Shown: positions 51,887 to 61,910 of the stretch, piece by piece
Layout: each line of letters begins with the position of its first letter
Numbering within the stretch: position 1 is the stretch's first letter
NCBI RefSeq assembly: GCF_001719615.1
Contig: NZ_MDVX01000008.1
Span: 124,001-188,000 of the forward strand
Length of the DNA: 64,000 bases
Source of the DNA: Neptunicoccus sediminis
Lineage (GTDB): Bacteria > Pseudomonadota > Alphaproteobacteria > Rhodobacterales > Rhodobacteraceae
Direction of reading: 5' to 3'
Position numbers and translations under genes: made by a program
The notes under the pieces: generated by a model
The model's input: the letters and a program-made list of their open reading frames with translations, nothing else
What the model was told of the DNA's origin: nothing
Databases searched by the model: none

Positions 51887-52813
51887 TCAAAAATTGAATT
51901 TCACGTTGAGGGAACCCGTCACCTGACTGTCGCTTTGGCCTTCAAATTCCTTGCCAAGCCACGTCAGACCATAGAACAGACCGGCACTTTCGCCTTCATA
52001 GACAAATCCGGCACGGGCGCGGGGGCGCATGTTTTCAACGGTATAGCCACGGCTCTCGGGCAGCAGCTTGCTGTCACTTACATAGGCGACATCCCCGCCC
52101 ATCATAAAGCCGAAGCTGCGCGCGTCACTGCTGCGCACATTGGACACCAGATGGCCCGTAACCGGTTCGCGTACGAAAAAGTTGCGCGACAGGTTCCGGC
52201 CAAATACGGCATCCATGCCGATACGGGCATAGCTTTCCACACCGGCCTGCGCCTCTGCGAAGGGACGGAACAGGGCATCCCCTGCCCGCAGATCCCTAGA
52301 GATTTCGCCCTGCACCGTTGGATAGACCCGATCCCCCAGCTGCTCCCCGAGCATTGCGGGCTGTTGTGCGCCGATCTGCTTGTGCGCCCATTTCTGGAAC
52401 CGCCCGACACCTGTAGATGGGCCCACAAACACCAGCTCGCCCCCATACGACAGGTTGAACCCGCCCTTTTCATAATGGGTAAAAGCCCCCAGACCGATGA
52501 CGCCCGCATAGGGACGATCCGGAAAGGCCGATGGCACCGAAAGATCCGCAGGCGCAAGGATTTCGCTGCGCAGCCGGTATTGCATCAGGGCAAACGGCGT
52601 ATCCGGCATCCCGTCAAGCACCTGTTCCCCGAACGTCACCGAGACCTCATAAGACCCGGTGCGCCAGCGGTCGTTGCCATCGCCCAGAAAATCGTTGTTA
52701 AACAGGCGCGACACGCCCACGATATTATCCAGTTTCGGCCAGGCAAAACCTTCGGCCTGTACCTGTCCGGCGTGCATCACGCCCAGTGCTGCAAGAATTG
52801 CGACCCGCATCAT
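51887..52813 (-). CDS. LpxR-like outer-membrane lipid A deacylase (DUF2219 family)
   Basis: 308 residues with a signal peptide ([19 protein letters not shown]) and many amphipathic beta-strands ending in the C-terminal FNF of outer-membrane proteins. The LpxR-type features are [20 protein letters not shown] near the N-terminus and [17 protein letters not shown], where the histidine is a candidate catalytic residue. LpxR removes the 3'-acyloxyacyl group of lipid A. The activity here is inferred; the family has catalytically unproven members. The stop lies inside the rpsD promoter region. Confidence 0.82.
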   Translation of the reverse strand: MMRVAILAALGVMHAGQVQAEGFAWPKLDNIVGVSRLFNNDFLGDGNDRWRTGSYEVSVTFGEQVLDGMPDTPFALMQYRLRSEILAPADLSVPSAFPDRPYAGVIGLGAFTHYEKGGFNLSYGGELVFVGPSTGVGRFQKWAHKQIGAQQPAMLGEQLGDRVYPTVQGEISRDLRAGDALFRPFAEAQAGVESYARIGMDAVFGRNLSRNFFVREPVTGHLVSNVRSSDARSFGFMMGGDVAYVSDSKLLPESRGYTVENMRPRARAGFVYEGESAGLFYGLTWLGKEFEGQSDSQVTGSLNVKFNF

Positions 52814-52986
52814 TTAGTCTCTGCTTTTATTCGTTTTGCCCGTTCTAAAACCATCAGCCACGCCAAGACAGTAGCAAAACCCGCAGCAGGCCGCTTTTCG
52901 CACAGGTGTTGCACCACGGCCTTTATTCTTGACATTCCCCCTGCTGGACGCCCTATCGACACAAAAATCAACATCAGGGAGACCCT

Positions 52987-53541
52987 ATGAAACGCAGGAA
53001 ATACCAGGGCGCACGGCCCTTTTCACAGACGACAAAAGCAGCGCAATCGCGCCTTGCAGGTGCAGTTCTTATGGCGCTACTGACCGCTGCAATACCCGCG
53101 CAGGCCCATGACAAAGCCACCGGCGTGGTCAAAGAGCGGATGGATGGCATGGTTATGCTGGCAGGTTCCATGAAGGCCATTGCCCGACAGGTCAAAAGCA
53201 AAAACCCCGATCCGGACGCGATTGCAGTGGCAGCACAGGCGCTGCGGGATCATGCCGGCGCTGCGATGCTGGAAGGCTTCCCCGAAGATTCCATTGACGG
53301 CCCGAGCGAAGCGCGGCCTGAAATCTGGCAGGACTGGGCGCGGTTTTCTGAACTGGCCGAACGGCTTGCCCTACAGGGCGAAGGTTTGATCCTTGCCGCT
53401 GCAAACCCGCCTTCGGGTCAGACACCGGCGGCAGTTCCCCATAATCTCAAATCCTATGCCGTCCTGCCGGTGGACGAGTTGTTCACCCTGACCGCCAAAA
53501 CCTGCGCTGCCTGCCATCAGGATTTCCGCCTCAAAAAGTAA
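52987..53541 (+). CDS. Cytochrome c' / c556 (class II) protein
   Basis: 184 residues with a signal peptide (AGAVLMALLTAAIPAQA). Four-helix cytochrome c' fold: VKERMDGMVMLAGSMKAIAR (methionine in the first helix), and C-terminal CAACH (C173, C176, H177) attaching heme. Periplasmic electron carrier or NO-binding protein. The N-terminal MKRRKYQGARPFSQTTK extension is longer than usual for a signal peptide n-region; no clear ATG further in, with GGGAGAC a few nt before this ATG. Confidence 0.93.
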   Translation: MKRRKYQGARPFSQTTKAAQSRLAGAVLMALLTAAIPAQAHDKATGVVKERMDGMVMLAGSMKAIARQVKSKNPDPDAIAVAAQALRDHAGAAMLEGFPEDSIDGPSEARPEIWQDWARFSELAERLALQGEGLILAAANPPSGQTPAAVPHNLKSYAVLPVDELFTLTAKTCAACHQDFRLKK

Positions 53542-53610
53542 GCCGCACATCAAATACGGCCCGCCGATCCTGACGTGGCAGCGGGCCGCTCTGCCCCGTC
53601 TGGATCGCTC

Positions 53611-54495
53611 TTATCCCATGCGCTCTGAGGCATAGGAACCGGGAGATGCAGGGAAGACGACGGTTTTCGTGCCGTTCAGGAACACCCGTTGGTGGATATG
53701 GGCGTGGATCGCACGGGCGAGCACCTGACTTTCCACATCCCGCCCGAGCGAGACATAATCTTCTGGCGATTGGGCATGGGTCACACGGACAATATCCTGT
53801 TCGATGATCGGACCTTCATCAAGATCGGCGGTCACATAATGGGACGTCGCTCCGATCAGTTTCACACCGCGCTGGAACGCCTGTTTGTAGGGGTTCGCGC
53901 CCTTGAAACTCGGCAGGAAGGAATGGTGGATGTTGATGATCCGGCCGGACATCTTCTGACACATCTCATCCGAAAGGATCTGCATGTAGCGGGCCAGCAC
54001 GATCAGTTCCGCGCCTGTGTCTTCGACCACGCCCATAATCCGCGCTTCTGCGTCCGGCTTGTTTTCTTTCATCACCTTGATGCAGTGGAACGGAATATCG
54101 TGGTTCACCACTACTTTCTGATAATCCATATGATTGGAAATCACCGCCACAATGTCGATCGGTAGCGCACCGATGCGCCAGCGATACAGCAGATCGTTCA
54201 GGCAGTGACCGAAACGGGACACCATGATCACGACCTTCATCTTGACCGCCTCGTCATGGAATTGATAGCTCATGTTGAAACTTGCCGCAGCATCTTTGAA
54301 CCCATCGGACAGTTCGTCCAATCCGGCGCTGCCCTCTGCGTCAAAGCTGACCCGCATGAAGAAGTTTCCGGTCTCTTTGTCGTCAAACTGGGCAGAGTCG
54401 GTGATGTTGCACCCCTGCTCCGCGAGATACCCCGCAATGGCCGCGACGATCCCACGACGGGACTGGCAGGTGACTGTAAGGGCATAAGTGCGCAT
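53611..54495 (-). CDS. purU: Formyltetrahydrofolate deformylase
   Basis: Releases formate from 10-formyl-THF, balancing one-carbon pools. 294 residues: N-terminal ACT domain (VTCQSRRGIVAAIAGYLAEQ) and formyl-transferase fold from about residue 85 (VVIMVSRFGHCLNDLLYRWR). The active-site N-H-D are seen in IINIHHSFLPSFKGANPY and DLDEGPIIEQD. ATG 54495 with AAGGA 9 nt upstream. No glyA/gcv genes adjacent. Confidence 0.96.
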   Translation of the reverse strand: MRTYALTVTCQSRRGIVAAIAGYLAEQGCNITDSAQFDDKETGNFFMRVSFDAEGSAGLDELSDGFKDAAASFNMSYQFHDEAVKMKVVIMVSRFGHCLNDLLYRWRIGALPIDIVAVISNHMDYQKVVVNHDIPFHCIKVMKENKPDAEARIMGVVEDTGAELIVLARYMQILSDEMCQKMSGRIINIHHSFLPSFKGANPYKQAFQRGVKLIGATSHYVTADLDEGPIIEQDIVRVTHAQSPEDYVSLGRDVESQVLARAIHAHIHQRVFLNGTKTVVFPASPGSYASERMG

Positions 54496-54643
54496 GGGCG
54501 TATCCTTGGGAATTAACGTCGGTTTCGTGCCGGTGTCTAGGCCGCAAATAACGCCGTTTGCAATGGTTCAAATGGTCGGGATCAAGGAAAAAATGCTATT
54601 GCCCGCGCCGGTTTATCCCCACAAGCGGACCACAGCGGGACAG

Positions 54644-55534
54644 TCACAGCACGCCGCGACGCTGCACGTAATTTACGAAGGTCTGTGTAAGGCTGTTATC
54701 GCTGCTCGATTGCCAGATCATCTGCACCTCATGCTCTGCGCTTGGCTCTTCAACCTCTATGTAGATGACATCCGCCATCGAAGACCGCGACAGCGAGCGT
54801 GGCACCAGTGAAATTCCCATCCCCTGCGCCACCAGCGCGATGACGGTCAGCCAGTGTTGCACGCGATAGGGCGCATAGGGTTGCACATCGGCTGTGCGCA
54901 AAAGCGCAACGATCCGGTCGTGATAATGGGCTGCAAATTCGCGGGAAAACACCAGAACTTTCTCGCCCGCCATTTCCGAAATCGAGATCCGGCTGCGCCG
55001 CGCAAGCCGGTGTTGACGGGGCACGCAGCACACCAGCCGCTCTGTTTCGATGGTAAAGCTGTTCAGCTCCGCAGGCAGCGGGACAGCGTGGATGAAACCG
55101 ACATCCGCCCTGCCTTGCAGCAGGCTTTCGATCTGGGTGTTGGTGTTCATTTCGTGCAGATCTAGCGCTGCGGTGGGGTTTTCCTCTTCAAAACTGCGCA
55201 GCGTACGCGGCAAATTGCGAAACAGCATGGAGGGCACGAACGACACCCCCAGCGATCCGGCAGCACCCTTGGCCTTTTGTTCCGCCAGCGCACAGGCGGT
55301 ATCAAGCTGCCCGAGAATGCGGGCGCAATGTTCGGCAAATTCGGCACCCGCAGGGGTCAGGCGGACCCCCTGCTTGCTGCGCTCAAGCAACAGAAATCCC
55401 AAGGTTTCCTCAAGATTTCTGATGCTGATACTCAGCGGCGGCTGCGAGATGTTCAGCTTCTCTGCCGCGCGACCGAAGTGCAGTTCCTTACTGAGAATGA
55501 GAAACTGCTGAAGCTGGCGGAATGTAATGGCCAT
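54644..55534 (-). CDS. LysR family transcriptional regulator
   Basis: 296 residues from ATG 55534 (MAITFRQLQQFLILSKELHF). Winged helix-turn-helix (AAEKLNISQPPLSISIRNLE) and a type 2 periplasmic-binding fold effector domain. Divergent from the acyl-CoA dehydrogenase gene across an AT-rich 124-bp spacer (55535-55658) with TATACTATCGTAAAATACC, a plausible LysR binding stretch. It therefore probably regulates the acyl-CoA dehydrogenase/CoA-transferase/TRAP operon, with the imported acid or its CoA ester as effector. Confidence 0.93.
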   Translation of the reverse strand: MAITFRQLQQFLILSKELHFGRAAEKLNISQPPLSISIRNLEETLGFLLLERSKQGVRLTPAGAEFAEHCARILGQLDTACALAEQKAKGAAGSLGVSFVPSMLFRNLPRTLRSFEEENPTAALDLHEMNTNTQIESLLQGRADVGFIHAVPLPAELNSFTIETERLVCCVPRQHRLARRSRISISEMAGEKVLVFSREFAAHYHDRIVALLRTADVQPYAPYRVQHWLTVIALVAQGMGISLVPRSLSRSSMADVIYIEVEEPSAEHEVQMIWQSSSDNSLTQTFVNYVQRRGVL

Positions 55535-55658
55535 AGGGCTCACCCATATCAATTATACTATCGTAAAATACCATATCTGTATTGGAAATAAAATACACCT
55601 CCTGCCAACCTGCAAGAAATCAACGATCAGCCAGACCGCCGCCGCGCAAGGAGCCAGT

Positions 55659-57410
55659 ATGACACCGCAAATTCACAAGAACATTCCGGATAGTTCGGGC
55701 ATGAACGCCTATGACGTGGACACAGCCCTTCAGGATCTGGCGTGGCTTTATCTTGCGCAAGACGACCAAGACCGCTTCCTCCCCGAGCTGGAGCGCATGG
55801 GCGCATTGGTGGGAGAGCGTCTGGAGGAACTGGCGCTAACAGCGGATAAGAACCCGCCGACCCTGCAAATCCGCGCCCGCAACGGGGCGGATCACGAAGC
55901 CGTCCACAAACACCCCGCCTATGAGGAACTGGAGCGTTATGCCTTTGGGGAATTCGGACTGGCCGCCATGTCTCACCGCGCGGGCGTGTTCGGCGCTGAA
56001 ACGCCGCTGCCGCCGATGATCAAATACGCGTTGGTCTATCTGTTTGTGCAGGCCGAATTCGGTCTGTGCTGCCCGCTTTCCATGACCGACTCCCTGACCA
56101 GAACGCTGGTGAAATTCGGGGATAAGGAACTGGTAGATCAATATTTCGACCAACTTACCTCGCAGGATATGGACCAGCTCTTCCAAGGCTCGATGTTCAT
56201 GACCGAACAGGTGGCAGGTTCGGATGTGGGGGCGATTGAAACCACGGCGAAACTGGTGGACGGGGTCTGGAAAATCACCGGCGACAAATGGTTCTGCTCC
56301 AACCCCGATGCCGCACTTGGTATGGTGCTGGCCCGCCCTGAAAGCGGCGAAACCGGCACCAAAGGGCTTTCGCTGTTCCTGCTGCCCCGCACGCTGCCCG
56401 ATGGCACCAAGAACAGCTATCGTATTCTGCGGCTGAAGGATAAAATGGGCACCAAATCCATGGCCAGCGGTGAGATTGCCCTCGATGAGGCCACCGCGTT
56501 TCTGGTCGGGGACCCCGGTCAGGGCTTCAAGCAAATGACCGATATGATCAACATGTCCCGTCTGGCCAATGGCGTGCGCTCTGCGGGTATGATGCGCCGC
56601 GCAGTTGCAGAAGCGTTGTTTATCTCAAAAAACCGCACCGCCTTTGGCAAACGGCTGATTGATCTGCCGCTGATGCGCCGTCAGTTGATGAAAATGCACG
56701 TCACCACCGAGCAGGCCCGCTCCATGACTTTCCACACCGCCAAAGTGCTTCAGGCGGCGGATGCAGGGGACAGCGAACAGGCCAAGGTGCTGCGCATCCT
56801 GACACCGCTTATCAAGTTCCGCACCTGCCGTGATGCCCGCAAGGTTGCCGGCGACGGCATGGAAGTGCGCGGGGGTTGCGGTTACATCGAAGAATGGTCC
56901 GATGCTCGGGTTTTGCGGGATTCCCATCTCGGTTCGATCTGGGAGGGCACAAGCAACATCGTGGCGCTGGACGTGGCGCGGGCGGTACGGCGTGCCGGAT
57001 CACTAGAGGCATTGCGCAGCTACACCACGCTGTTGCTGGACGAAGCGCAAGACAAGGGAACCTCCACCGAGGACATCCGCGAAATCTTTACCCGTGCTGC
57101 CGATTTTCTGGAAGCCGTGGCGGGCAGCAGAGACAGCGAGAACGACGTCCGTGTCGCGGCAACGGCGGTCTACAATGCCACCTCAGCGGTGTTTCTGATC
57201 TGGGAACACGCCATGCTGCAACAGCGCGGCACCTATAGCGGGGACCGGCATCTGCTGGCGCAGGCGGTGATCGCACACAAACTTAGCCCGCGGGACCCGC
57301 TCGGCCACACCCCTGATGCTGCACTGGACGACGACCAGATCGCCGCACTGCTGGAGCGTGCTCTGGCGGGAGACGTTTTGGCGGCGGCCCAGAAAGTGGC
57401 AGCACAATGA
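55659..57410 (+). CDS. Acyl-CoA dehydrogenase (AidB-like long form)
   Basis: 583 residues from ATG 55659 (AAGGAG 5 nt upstream; longer frame discarded). Long N-terminal acyl-CoA dehydrogenase domain, FAD/substrate stretches SMFMTEQVAGSDVGAIETTA and WKITGDKWFCSNPDAALGM, GTKSMASGEIALDEATAFLV, and the C-terminal domain with ISKNRTAFGKRL and GGCGYIEEWSDARVLRDSHL then IWEGTSNIVALDVARA. Oxidises an acyl-CoA to the enoyl-CoA. First gene of the operon; it overlaps the CoA-transferase by 4 nt. Confidence 0.93.
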   Translation: MTPQIHKNIPDSSGMNAYDVDTALQDLAWLYLAQDDQDRFLPELERMGALVGERLEELALTADKNPPTLQIRARNGADHEAVHKHPAYEELERYAFGEFGLAAMSHRAGVFGAETPLPPMIKYALVYLFVQAEFGLCCPLSMTDSLTRTLVKFGDKELVDQYFDQLTSQDMDQLFQGSMFMTEQVAGSDVGAIETTAKLVDGVWKITGDKWFCSNPDAALGMVLARPESGETGTKGLSLFLLPRTLPDGTKNSYRILRLKDKMGTKSMASGEIALDEATAFLVGDPGQGFKQMTDMINMSRLANGVRSAGMMRRAVAEALFISKNRTAFGKRLIDLPLMRRQLMKMHVTTEQARSMTFHTAKVLQAADAGDSEQAKVLRILTPLIKFRTCRDARKVAGDGMEVRGGCGYIEEWSDARVLRDSHLGSIWEGTSNIVALDVARAVRRAGSLEALRSYTTLLLDEAQDKGTSTEDIREIFTRAADFLEAVAGSRDSENDVRVAATAVYNATSAVFLIWEHAMLQQRGTYSGDRHLLAQAVIAHKLSPRDPLGHTPDAALDDDQIAALLERALAGDVLAAAQKVAAQ

Positions 57411-58609
57411 GCGCCGCAGTGAACACGGGCGCGCTGAAAGGGCTGAAGGTCATTGATCTGTCCCGCGTGTTGGGTGGACCGTTTGCCGGTCAGATACTGG
57501 GCGATCACGGCGCGGATGTGATCAAGGTGGAGCCTCCGGCGGGCGATGAAACCCGCGCTTGGGGGCCACCGTTCCACGAGGAAACCGCCTCTTATTTCAT
57601 GGGGTTGAACCGCAACAAACGCGCCCTTGCGCTTGATCTTGGCCGCGAGGAAGGCCGTTCGGTGCTGCTGCGGCTGCTGGAAGATGCGGACATCTTGCTG
57701 GAGAATTTCAAAACCGGAACACTTGAGAAATGGGGCATCGGCTATGACGTCCTGTCAGAACGGTTTCCGGCCCTCATTCATTGCCGCGTCAGCGGGTTTG
57801 GCGCCGACGGCCCCTTGGGTGGCCTGCCGGGATATGACGCAATTTTACAGGCTATGGGCGGCTTGATGAGCGTTAACGGCACGCAGGACAGCGGACCCAC
57901 CCGCGTCGGCCTGCCGGTGGTTGATATGGTCACTGGTCTGAACGCGGTTCAGGGCATCCTGCTGGCGCTGCACCATCGCAGCACCAGCGGCAAAGGCCAG
58001 TTCGTAGAGGCGGCGCTGTATGACAGTGCCTTGTCGCTGCTGCATCCCCATGCAGCAAACTATGCCATGTCAGGCAAATTGCCGAGCCGCACCGGCAACG
58101 ACCATCCCAATATCTCGCCCTATTCGACCTATGCGACAGGCGGGCGTCCGGTCTATCTGTCCGTTGGCAACAACCGCCAGTTCGCGCGGCTTTGCGATGT
58201 GATCGGCGCACCCGAAATTCTGGCGGATCCCCGCTTTACCTCGAACGAGTTACGGGTACGCAACCGCGCCGACCTGCGGGTCGCGCTGGAAACCGCACTG
58301 GAAGATTTCGACGGCGCGGAACTGGCCCATGATCTGATCCGTTCGGGGGTGCCCGCCGGACCCGTGCTTGACATCGCAGAGGCGCTGACCCATCCCCACA
58401 CCGCACACCGCGAGATGACCGTGGACATCGGCCCCTACCGCGGCCTCGGATCGCCGGTGAAACCCGCCGACACGCCGGCCAGTTTCCGCAGCCAGCCGCC
58501 GAAATTTGCCGAACACCGAAGCGAAATCCTGACCGAAGCGGGATTTTCAACCGCCGAAATTGACGATCTGGCCGCACAGGGCATCACCCCTGACACGCGC
58601 ACCGGATAA
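57407..58609 (+). CDS. Class III CoA-transferase (CaiB/BaiF family)
   Basis: 400 residues. CaiB/BaiF signatures KGLKVIDLSRVLGGPFAGQI, LGDHGADVIKVEPPAGDETR, YFMGLNRNKRALALDLGRE, and LPGYDAILQAMGGLMSVNG where the aspartate is the expected catalytic residue. It moves CoA from one acyl-CoA to a free acid, the likely activation step for the substrate brought in by the TRAP transporter two genes on. Translationally coupled to the acyl-CoA dehydrogenase; a 37-nt gap to the binding-protein gene. Confidence 0.93.
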   Translation: MSAAVNTGALKGLKVIDLSRVLGGPFAGQILGDHGADVIKVEPPAGDETRAWGPPFHEETASYFMGLNRNKRALALDLGREEGRSVLLRLLEDADILLENFKTGTLEKWGIGYDVLSERFPALIHCRVSGFGADGPLGGLPGYDAILQAMGGLMSVNGTQDSGPTRVGLPVVDMVTGLNAVQGILLALHHRSTSGKGQFVEAALYDSALSLLHPHAANYAMSGKLPSRTGNDHPNISPYSTYATGGRPVYLSVGNNRQFARLCDVIGAPEILADPRFTSNELRVRNRADLRVALETALEDFDGAELAHDLIRSGVPAGPVLDIAEALTHPHTAHREMTVDIGPYRGLGSPVKPADTPASFRSQPPKFAEHRSEILTEAGFSTAEIDDLAAQGITPDTRTG

Positions 58610-58646
58610 GTCACCGCGATTCACCAAACCCAAGGGAGAGAGTATT

Positions 58647-59780
58647 ATGAAACCGATTGTAAAAACCCTGTTCGGGGCTGCGGCTCTGGCATTGGCAGGC
58701 GCGTTGCCCGCCGCCGCGCAAGGACCGGAACTGCCGCGCTCGTTGCTGTGGTCCACCTATGATGTTGGCTCTAGCGGCTATGCCGAAGCCTCCGCCATCG
58801 CGGATGCTTTTGGCAAGGAATTTGGCACCAGAGTGCGGATCATGCCATCAGGTACGTCTATCGGCCGCCTGCTGCCGCTGAAAACCGGCCGCGTCCAATA
58901 CGGCTGGCTCGCCAATGAGGTCTTTTTTGCAACCGAAGCGATTTACGACTTTGAGGTGCGGGAATGGGGACCACAGGATCTTCGGATCGTGGCCGGACGT
59001 CCTTCCACATTCGGGATGGCCACATCAAAGGACAGCGGCATTCAAAGCATCGCTGACATTCGCGGCAAACGGGTGCCCCGCATCAAGGCGAACCCCTCCA
59101 TCAACATCAAGGTTGAGGCCATGCTGGCATTCGGCGGCCTGTCCTGGGACGATGTGGAGGTTGTCGAAGTCGCCTCTTATGGCGCGGCGCTGCGGGCTTT
59201 GGTAGACGGTCAGGCCGATGTGGCAGGCACCACCCCCACCGCCTCTGCGCTTTATGAACTGGAAGGCACATCACGCGGGCTTGCATGGGTGCCGCTGCCC
59301 AAGGACAACGCCGAGGGCTGGGAAGCCGTGACCAATGTTGCAAGCTTCTTTGCCCCCACAACAGCCACCGCGGGTGCAGGCATCACGGGCGACAGTCCCG
59401 CAGAAATCTTTGCGGTGCGCTACCCGATGGTGACGGTCTATGCAGAAGCCGACGAAGACGAGGTTTACAACTTCATCAAGGCGCTCGACGGCACCTTTGG
59501 TCTTTACAAGGATGCAACAGCGGCCATGCCCAACTGGGACATCGCAAAAGCCGGCACCACGCCGCAAGACGCGCCCTTTCACCCCGGCGCCATCCGCTAC
59601 CTGAAGGAAATCGGCGTCTGGACCGACAAGGACCAAAGCTGGCATGAGACCCGTCTTGCACGGATGGAAAAAGTTCAGGCCGCTTGGGAGGCTGCCACGG
59701 ATGCGGCCCATGATCAGGGCGTTTCCGCCAAAGACTGGCCTGCATTCTGGGCCGAACACCGCAGTAAGGCGCTGAACTGA
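58647..59780 (+). CDS. TAXI-type TRAP solute-binding protein
   Basis: 377 residues from ATG 58647 (GGGAGAG 7 nt upstream). Signal peptide KTLFGAAALALAGALPAAAQ. The periplasmic binding fold of the TAXI family shows MPSGTSIGRLLPLKTGRVQY, ASYGAALRALVDGQADVAG and MVTVYAEADEDEVYNFIKAL. Delivers an organic acid to the fused permease encoded next. The substrate is unknown; TAXI transporters handle glutamate-like or other carboxylates. Confidence 0.94.
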   Translation: MKPIVKTLFGAAALALAGALPAAAQGPELPRSLLWSTYDVGSSGYAEASAIADAFGKEFGTRVRIMPSGTSIGRLLPLKTGRVQYGWLANEVFFATEAIYDFEVREWGPQDLRIVAGRPSTFGMATSKDSGIQSIADIRGKRVPRIKANPSINIKVEAMLAFGGLSWDDVEVVEVASYGAALRALVDGQADVAGTTPTASALYELEGTSRGLAWVPLPKDNAEGWEAVTNVASFFAPTTATAGAGITGDSPAEIFAVRYPMVTVYAEADEDEVYNFIKALDGTFGLYKDATAAMPNWDIAKAGTTPQDAPFHPGAIRYLKEIGVWTDKDQSWHETRLARMEKVQAAWEAATDAAHDQGVSAKDWPAFWAEHRSKALN

Positions 59781-59850
59781 TCAGCGCGGTTTTGCTCTCC
59801 CGTGTGCATCTGCCTGCGGGGGAGCCTTTGAGTCATGAAGGTGATCTGTA

Positions 59851-61785
59851 ATGAGCGAGACCCCGACCAAGACGGCCCTCCCGCCGCGCCCGCATCCGCC
59901 ACAGCGCCTGAAGGGTGCGGCGCGGATCGCTGTCAGTGTGCTCGGGGTCATCGGCCTTACCGGCATCGTGCTGCAAACCTTCAACCTGCCGGTTCTGGGA
60001 ATATTCCCACTGCTCTCCAACCGCTACTACTATAGTATCGTTGCGCTTTTCCTCGCCGCGTCCTTTCTGTTGATACCGGCGCGGACCCAAGACGGCGATC
60101 CCGCCGTCAGCCCGCTTGATTGGGGACTGGCGGCACTGGCGCTCGGCTCGGGCGGCTATCTGGCCTATCACGCCGAGTCGATCATCACCCAAGGCTGGGA
60201 TGTGGTGGCCCCCCTTACGGCTGCGATAATCTCGACCGTGATGGTGGTGCTGGCGCTGGAATCCCTGCGCCGGTCCAGCGGCTCTTTGTTGCTGGCGATC
60301 TGTGCCTTCTTCGCTGCCTACCCGCTGTTTGCCGATTACATGCCGGGCTTTCTCTGGGGACCGTCGCTCAGCCTTCAGGAAACCGCAGCAGCCCATGTTA
60401 TGGGCATGGAGAGCCTGATCGGTATTCCCTTGCGTGTGGTTGCCGATACACTTGTGGGCTTCATCATCTTCGGGGCGGTTCTGAACACTGTCGGAGGTGC
60501 GCGGTTTTTCATGGAACTGTCAACGGCGCTTATGGGGCGGCGGCGTGGCGGATCGGCCAAGGTCGCCATCCTGTCCAGTGCGCTTTTCGGGTCGCTGTCG
60601 GGTTCGGTCATCTCCAACGTGCTGTCCACAGGCCGCATGACGATCTCTGCGATGAAGAAATCCGGCTATCCGCCCCGATACGCCGGAGCGGTCGAGGCCT
60701 GTGCCTCCACCGGCGGGACCTTGATGCCGCCGGTGATGGGGGCTGTGGCCTTTATCATGGCCTCGTTTCTCGACATGCCCTACACCACAATCATCGTAGC
60801 CGCGATTGTGCCTTCGGCGCTCTATTATTTTGCGCTTTTGCTGCAGGTTGACCTGTTTGCAGCCCGCAACGGGCTGGCCGCGACACAGGATCAAGACATC
60901 CCTCTCGTCAGCGCCGTCGTGCGCGAAGGCTGGCATCATCTTATTTCGCTGGCCGCACTGGTGGTCCTGTTGTTCGTGATCAGCCCCGCCCGCGCAGCCT
61001 ATTACGCGACCGCGCTGATGTTGGTGTTCTCTCTGCTGCGATACCGCCGCCTTCCGGATCTTTCGGCAGCGCGGGGACTGGTTGAAGGCGTGACCAAAGA
61101 CATCTCCTATCTGATCGCAACCCTTTGCGGTGTCGGGCTTGTGGTTGGTTCTCTTGCGATCACCGGCGTTGGCGGTGCTTTCTCGCGCGAGCTGGTGCAA
61201 TATGGCGGGCAAAGCACCCTGTTGCTGCTTGTTCTGGGGGCGATCACCAGCTTTGTGCTGGGCATGGGGATGACGGTATCGGCCTGTTATATTTTTCTGG
61301 CCACCGTCCTTGCGCCCGCTTTGGTAAAGTTGGGTCTGTCCCCCATCGGTTCGCATTTGTTCGTGCTTTATTGGGGCATGCTGTCCTATATCACGCCACC
61401 CGTTGCGCTGGCCTCTATTGCCGCGTCGCAGATTGCCGGAGCAAAGGGCATGGCGACCGGATTTACCTCGATGCGGCTTGGCGCTGCACTGTTTATCCTG
61501 CCGTTCGTCTTTGTCTATGAACCCGCGCTCCTGTTGCAAAGCAGCGATGTCCTTGCCACCGTTCTGGCCATCGGCAGCGCAATCTCGGCGCTGGTCGCAC
61601 TGTCCTGCGCACTAGAGGGGTATTTCTACAAGGTCGGCGTAATCACCTACCTTGAACGCGGGATCATCGGATGCGGTGCGGTTGGACTGATGGTACCGGA
61701 CCGCATGGCCGAGGCCGCAGGACTGGCAATGGTCGCAACCGGCGTCGCGCTAGCCCTGACCCGAGGCAAACGCGCACCAGCCTGA
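59851..61785 (+). CDS. TRAP transporter fused permease (DctQM-type, TAXI)
   Basis: 644 residues, the small (4TM) and large (12TM) TRAP subunits in one chain: N-terminal helices RIAVSVLGVIGLTGIVLQTF, and the large-domain signatures FGSLSGSVISNVLSTGRMTI, ACASTGGTLMPPVMGAVAFI and TSFVLGMGMTVSACYIFLA (hand-read). Sodium-coupled uptake of the acid bound by the preceding protein. 70 nt after it, the last gene of the operon; a terminator-like stem follows at 61805-61826. Confidence 0.95.
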   Translation: MSETPTKTALPPRPHPPQRLKGAARIAVSVLGVIGLTGIVLQTFNLPVLGIFPLLSNRYYYSIVALFLAASFLLIPARTQDGDPAVSPLDWGLAALALGSGGYLAYHAESIITQGWDVVAPLTAAIISTVMVVLALESLRRSSGSLLLAICAFFAAYPLFADYMPGFLWGPSLSLQETAAAHVMGMESLIGIPLRVVADTLVGFIIFGAVLNTVGGARFFMELSTALMGRRRGGSAKVAILSSALFGSLSGSVISNVLSTGRMTISAMKKSGYPPRYAGAVEACASTGGTLMPPVMGAVAFIMASFLDMPYTTIIVAAIVPSALYYFALLLQVDLFAARNGLAATQDQDIPLVSAVVREGWHHLISLAALVVLLFVISPARAAYYATALMLVFSLLRYRRLPDLSAARGLVEGVTKDISYLIATLCGVGLVVGSLAITGVGGAFSRELVQYGGQSTLLLLVLGAITSFVLGMGMTVSACYIFLATVLAPALVKLGLSPIGSHLFVLYWGMLSYITPPVALASIAASQIAGAKGMATGFTSMRLGAALFILPFVFVYEPALLLQSSDVLATVLAIGSAISALVALSCALEGYFYKVGVITYLERGIIGCGAVGLMVPDRMAEAAGLAMVATGVALALTRGKRAPA

Positions 61786-61801
61786 CCGCCCCCGAAAACG
61801 C

Positions 61802-61826
61802 AAAAATCGGGCGTTTCCGCCCGATT
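61802..61826. terminator. Bidirectional terminator between the TRAP operon and nrdJ
   Basis: AATCGGGCG-TTTC-CGCCCGATT, 9-bp perfect stem (61805-61813/61818-61826). On the minus strand it is followed by TTTTTG, serving nrdJ, about 85 nt past its stop. On the plus strand GACTTATTTT follows, 20 nt past the TRAP stop. Confidence 0.7.
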
Positions 61827-61910
61827 GACTTATTTTGCTTGTAAAATGGCCATTTTAACCCGGCCGATGGCTGTTTATTAGTAGTCAGAACAATACCCAC
61901 AGCCGCTCGT

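Noticed and set aside
51714-51890. N-terminal extension of ribosomal protein S4
   Set aside because: S4 is about 206 residues; the GTG at 51713 has AGGAG, and the extension would cover the rpsD promoter.
55527-55658. N-terminal extension of the acyl-CoA dehydrogenase
   Set aside because: It overlaps the LysR start and AT-rich promoter; AAGGAG lies before the ATG at 55659.
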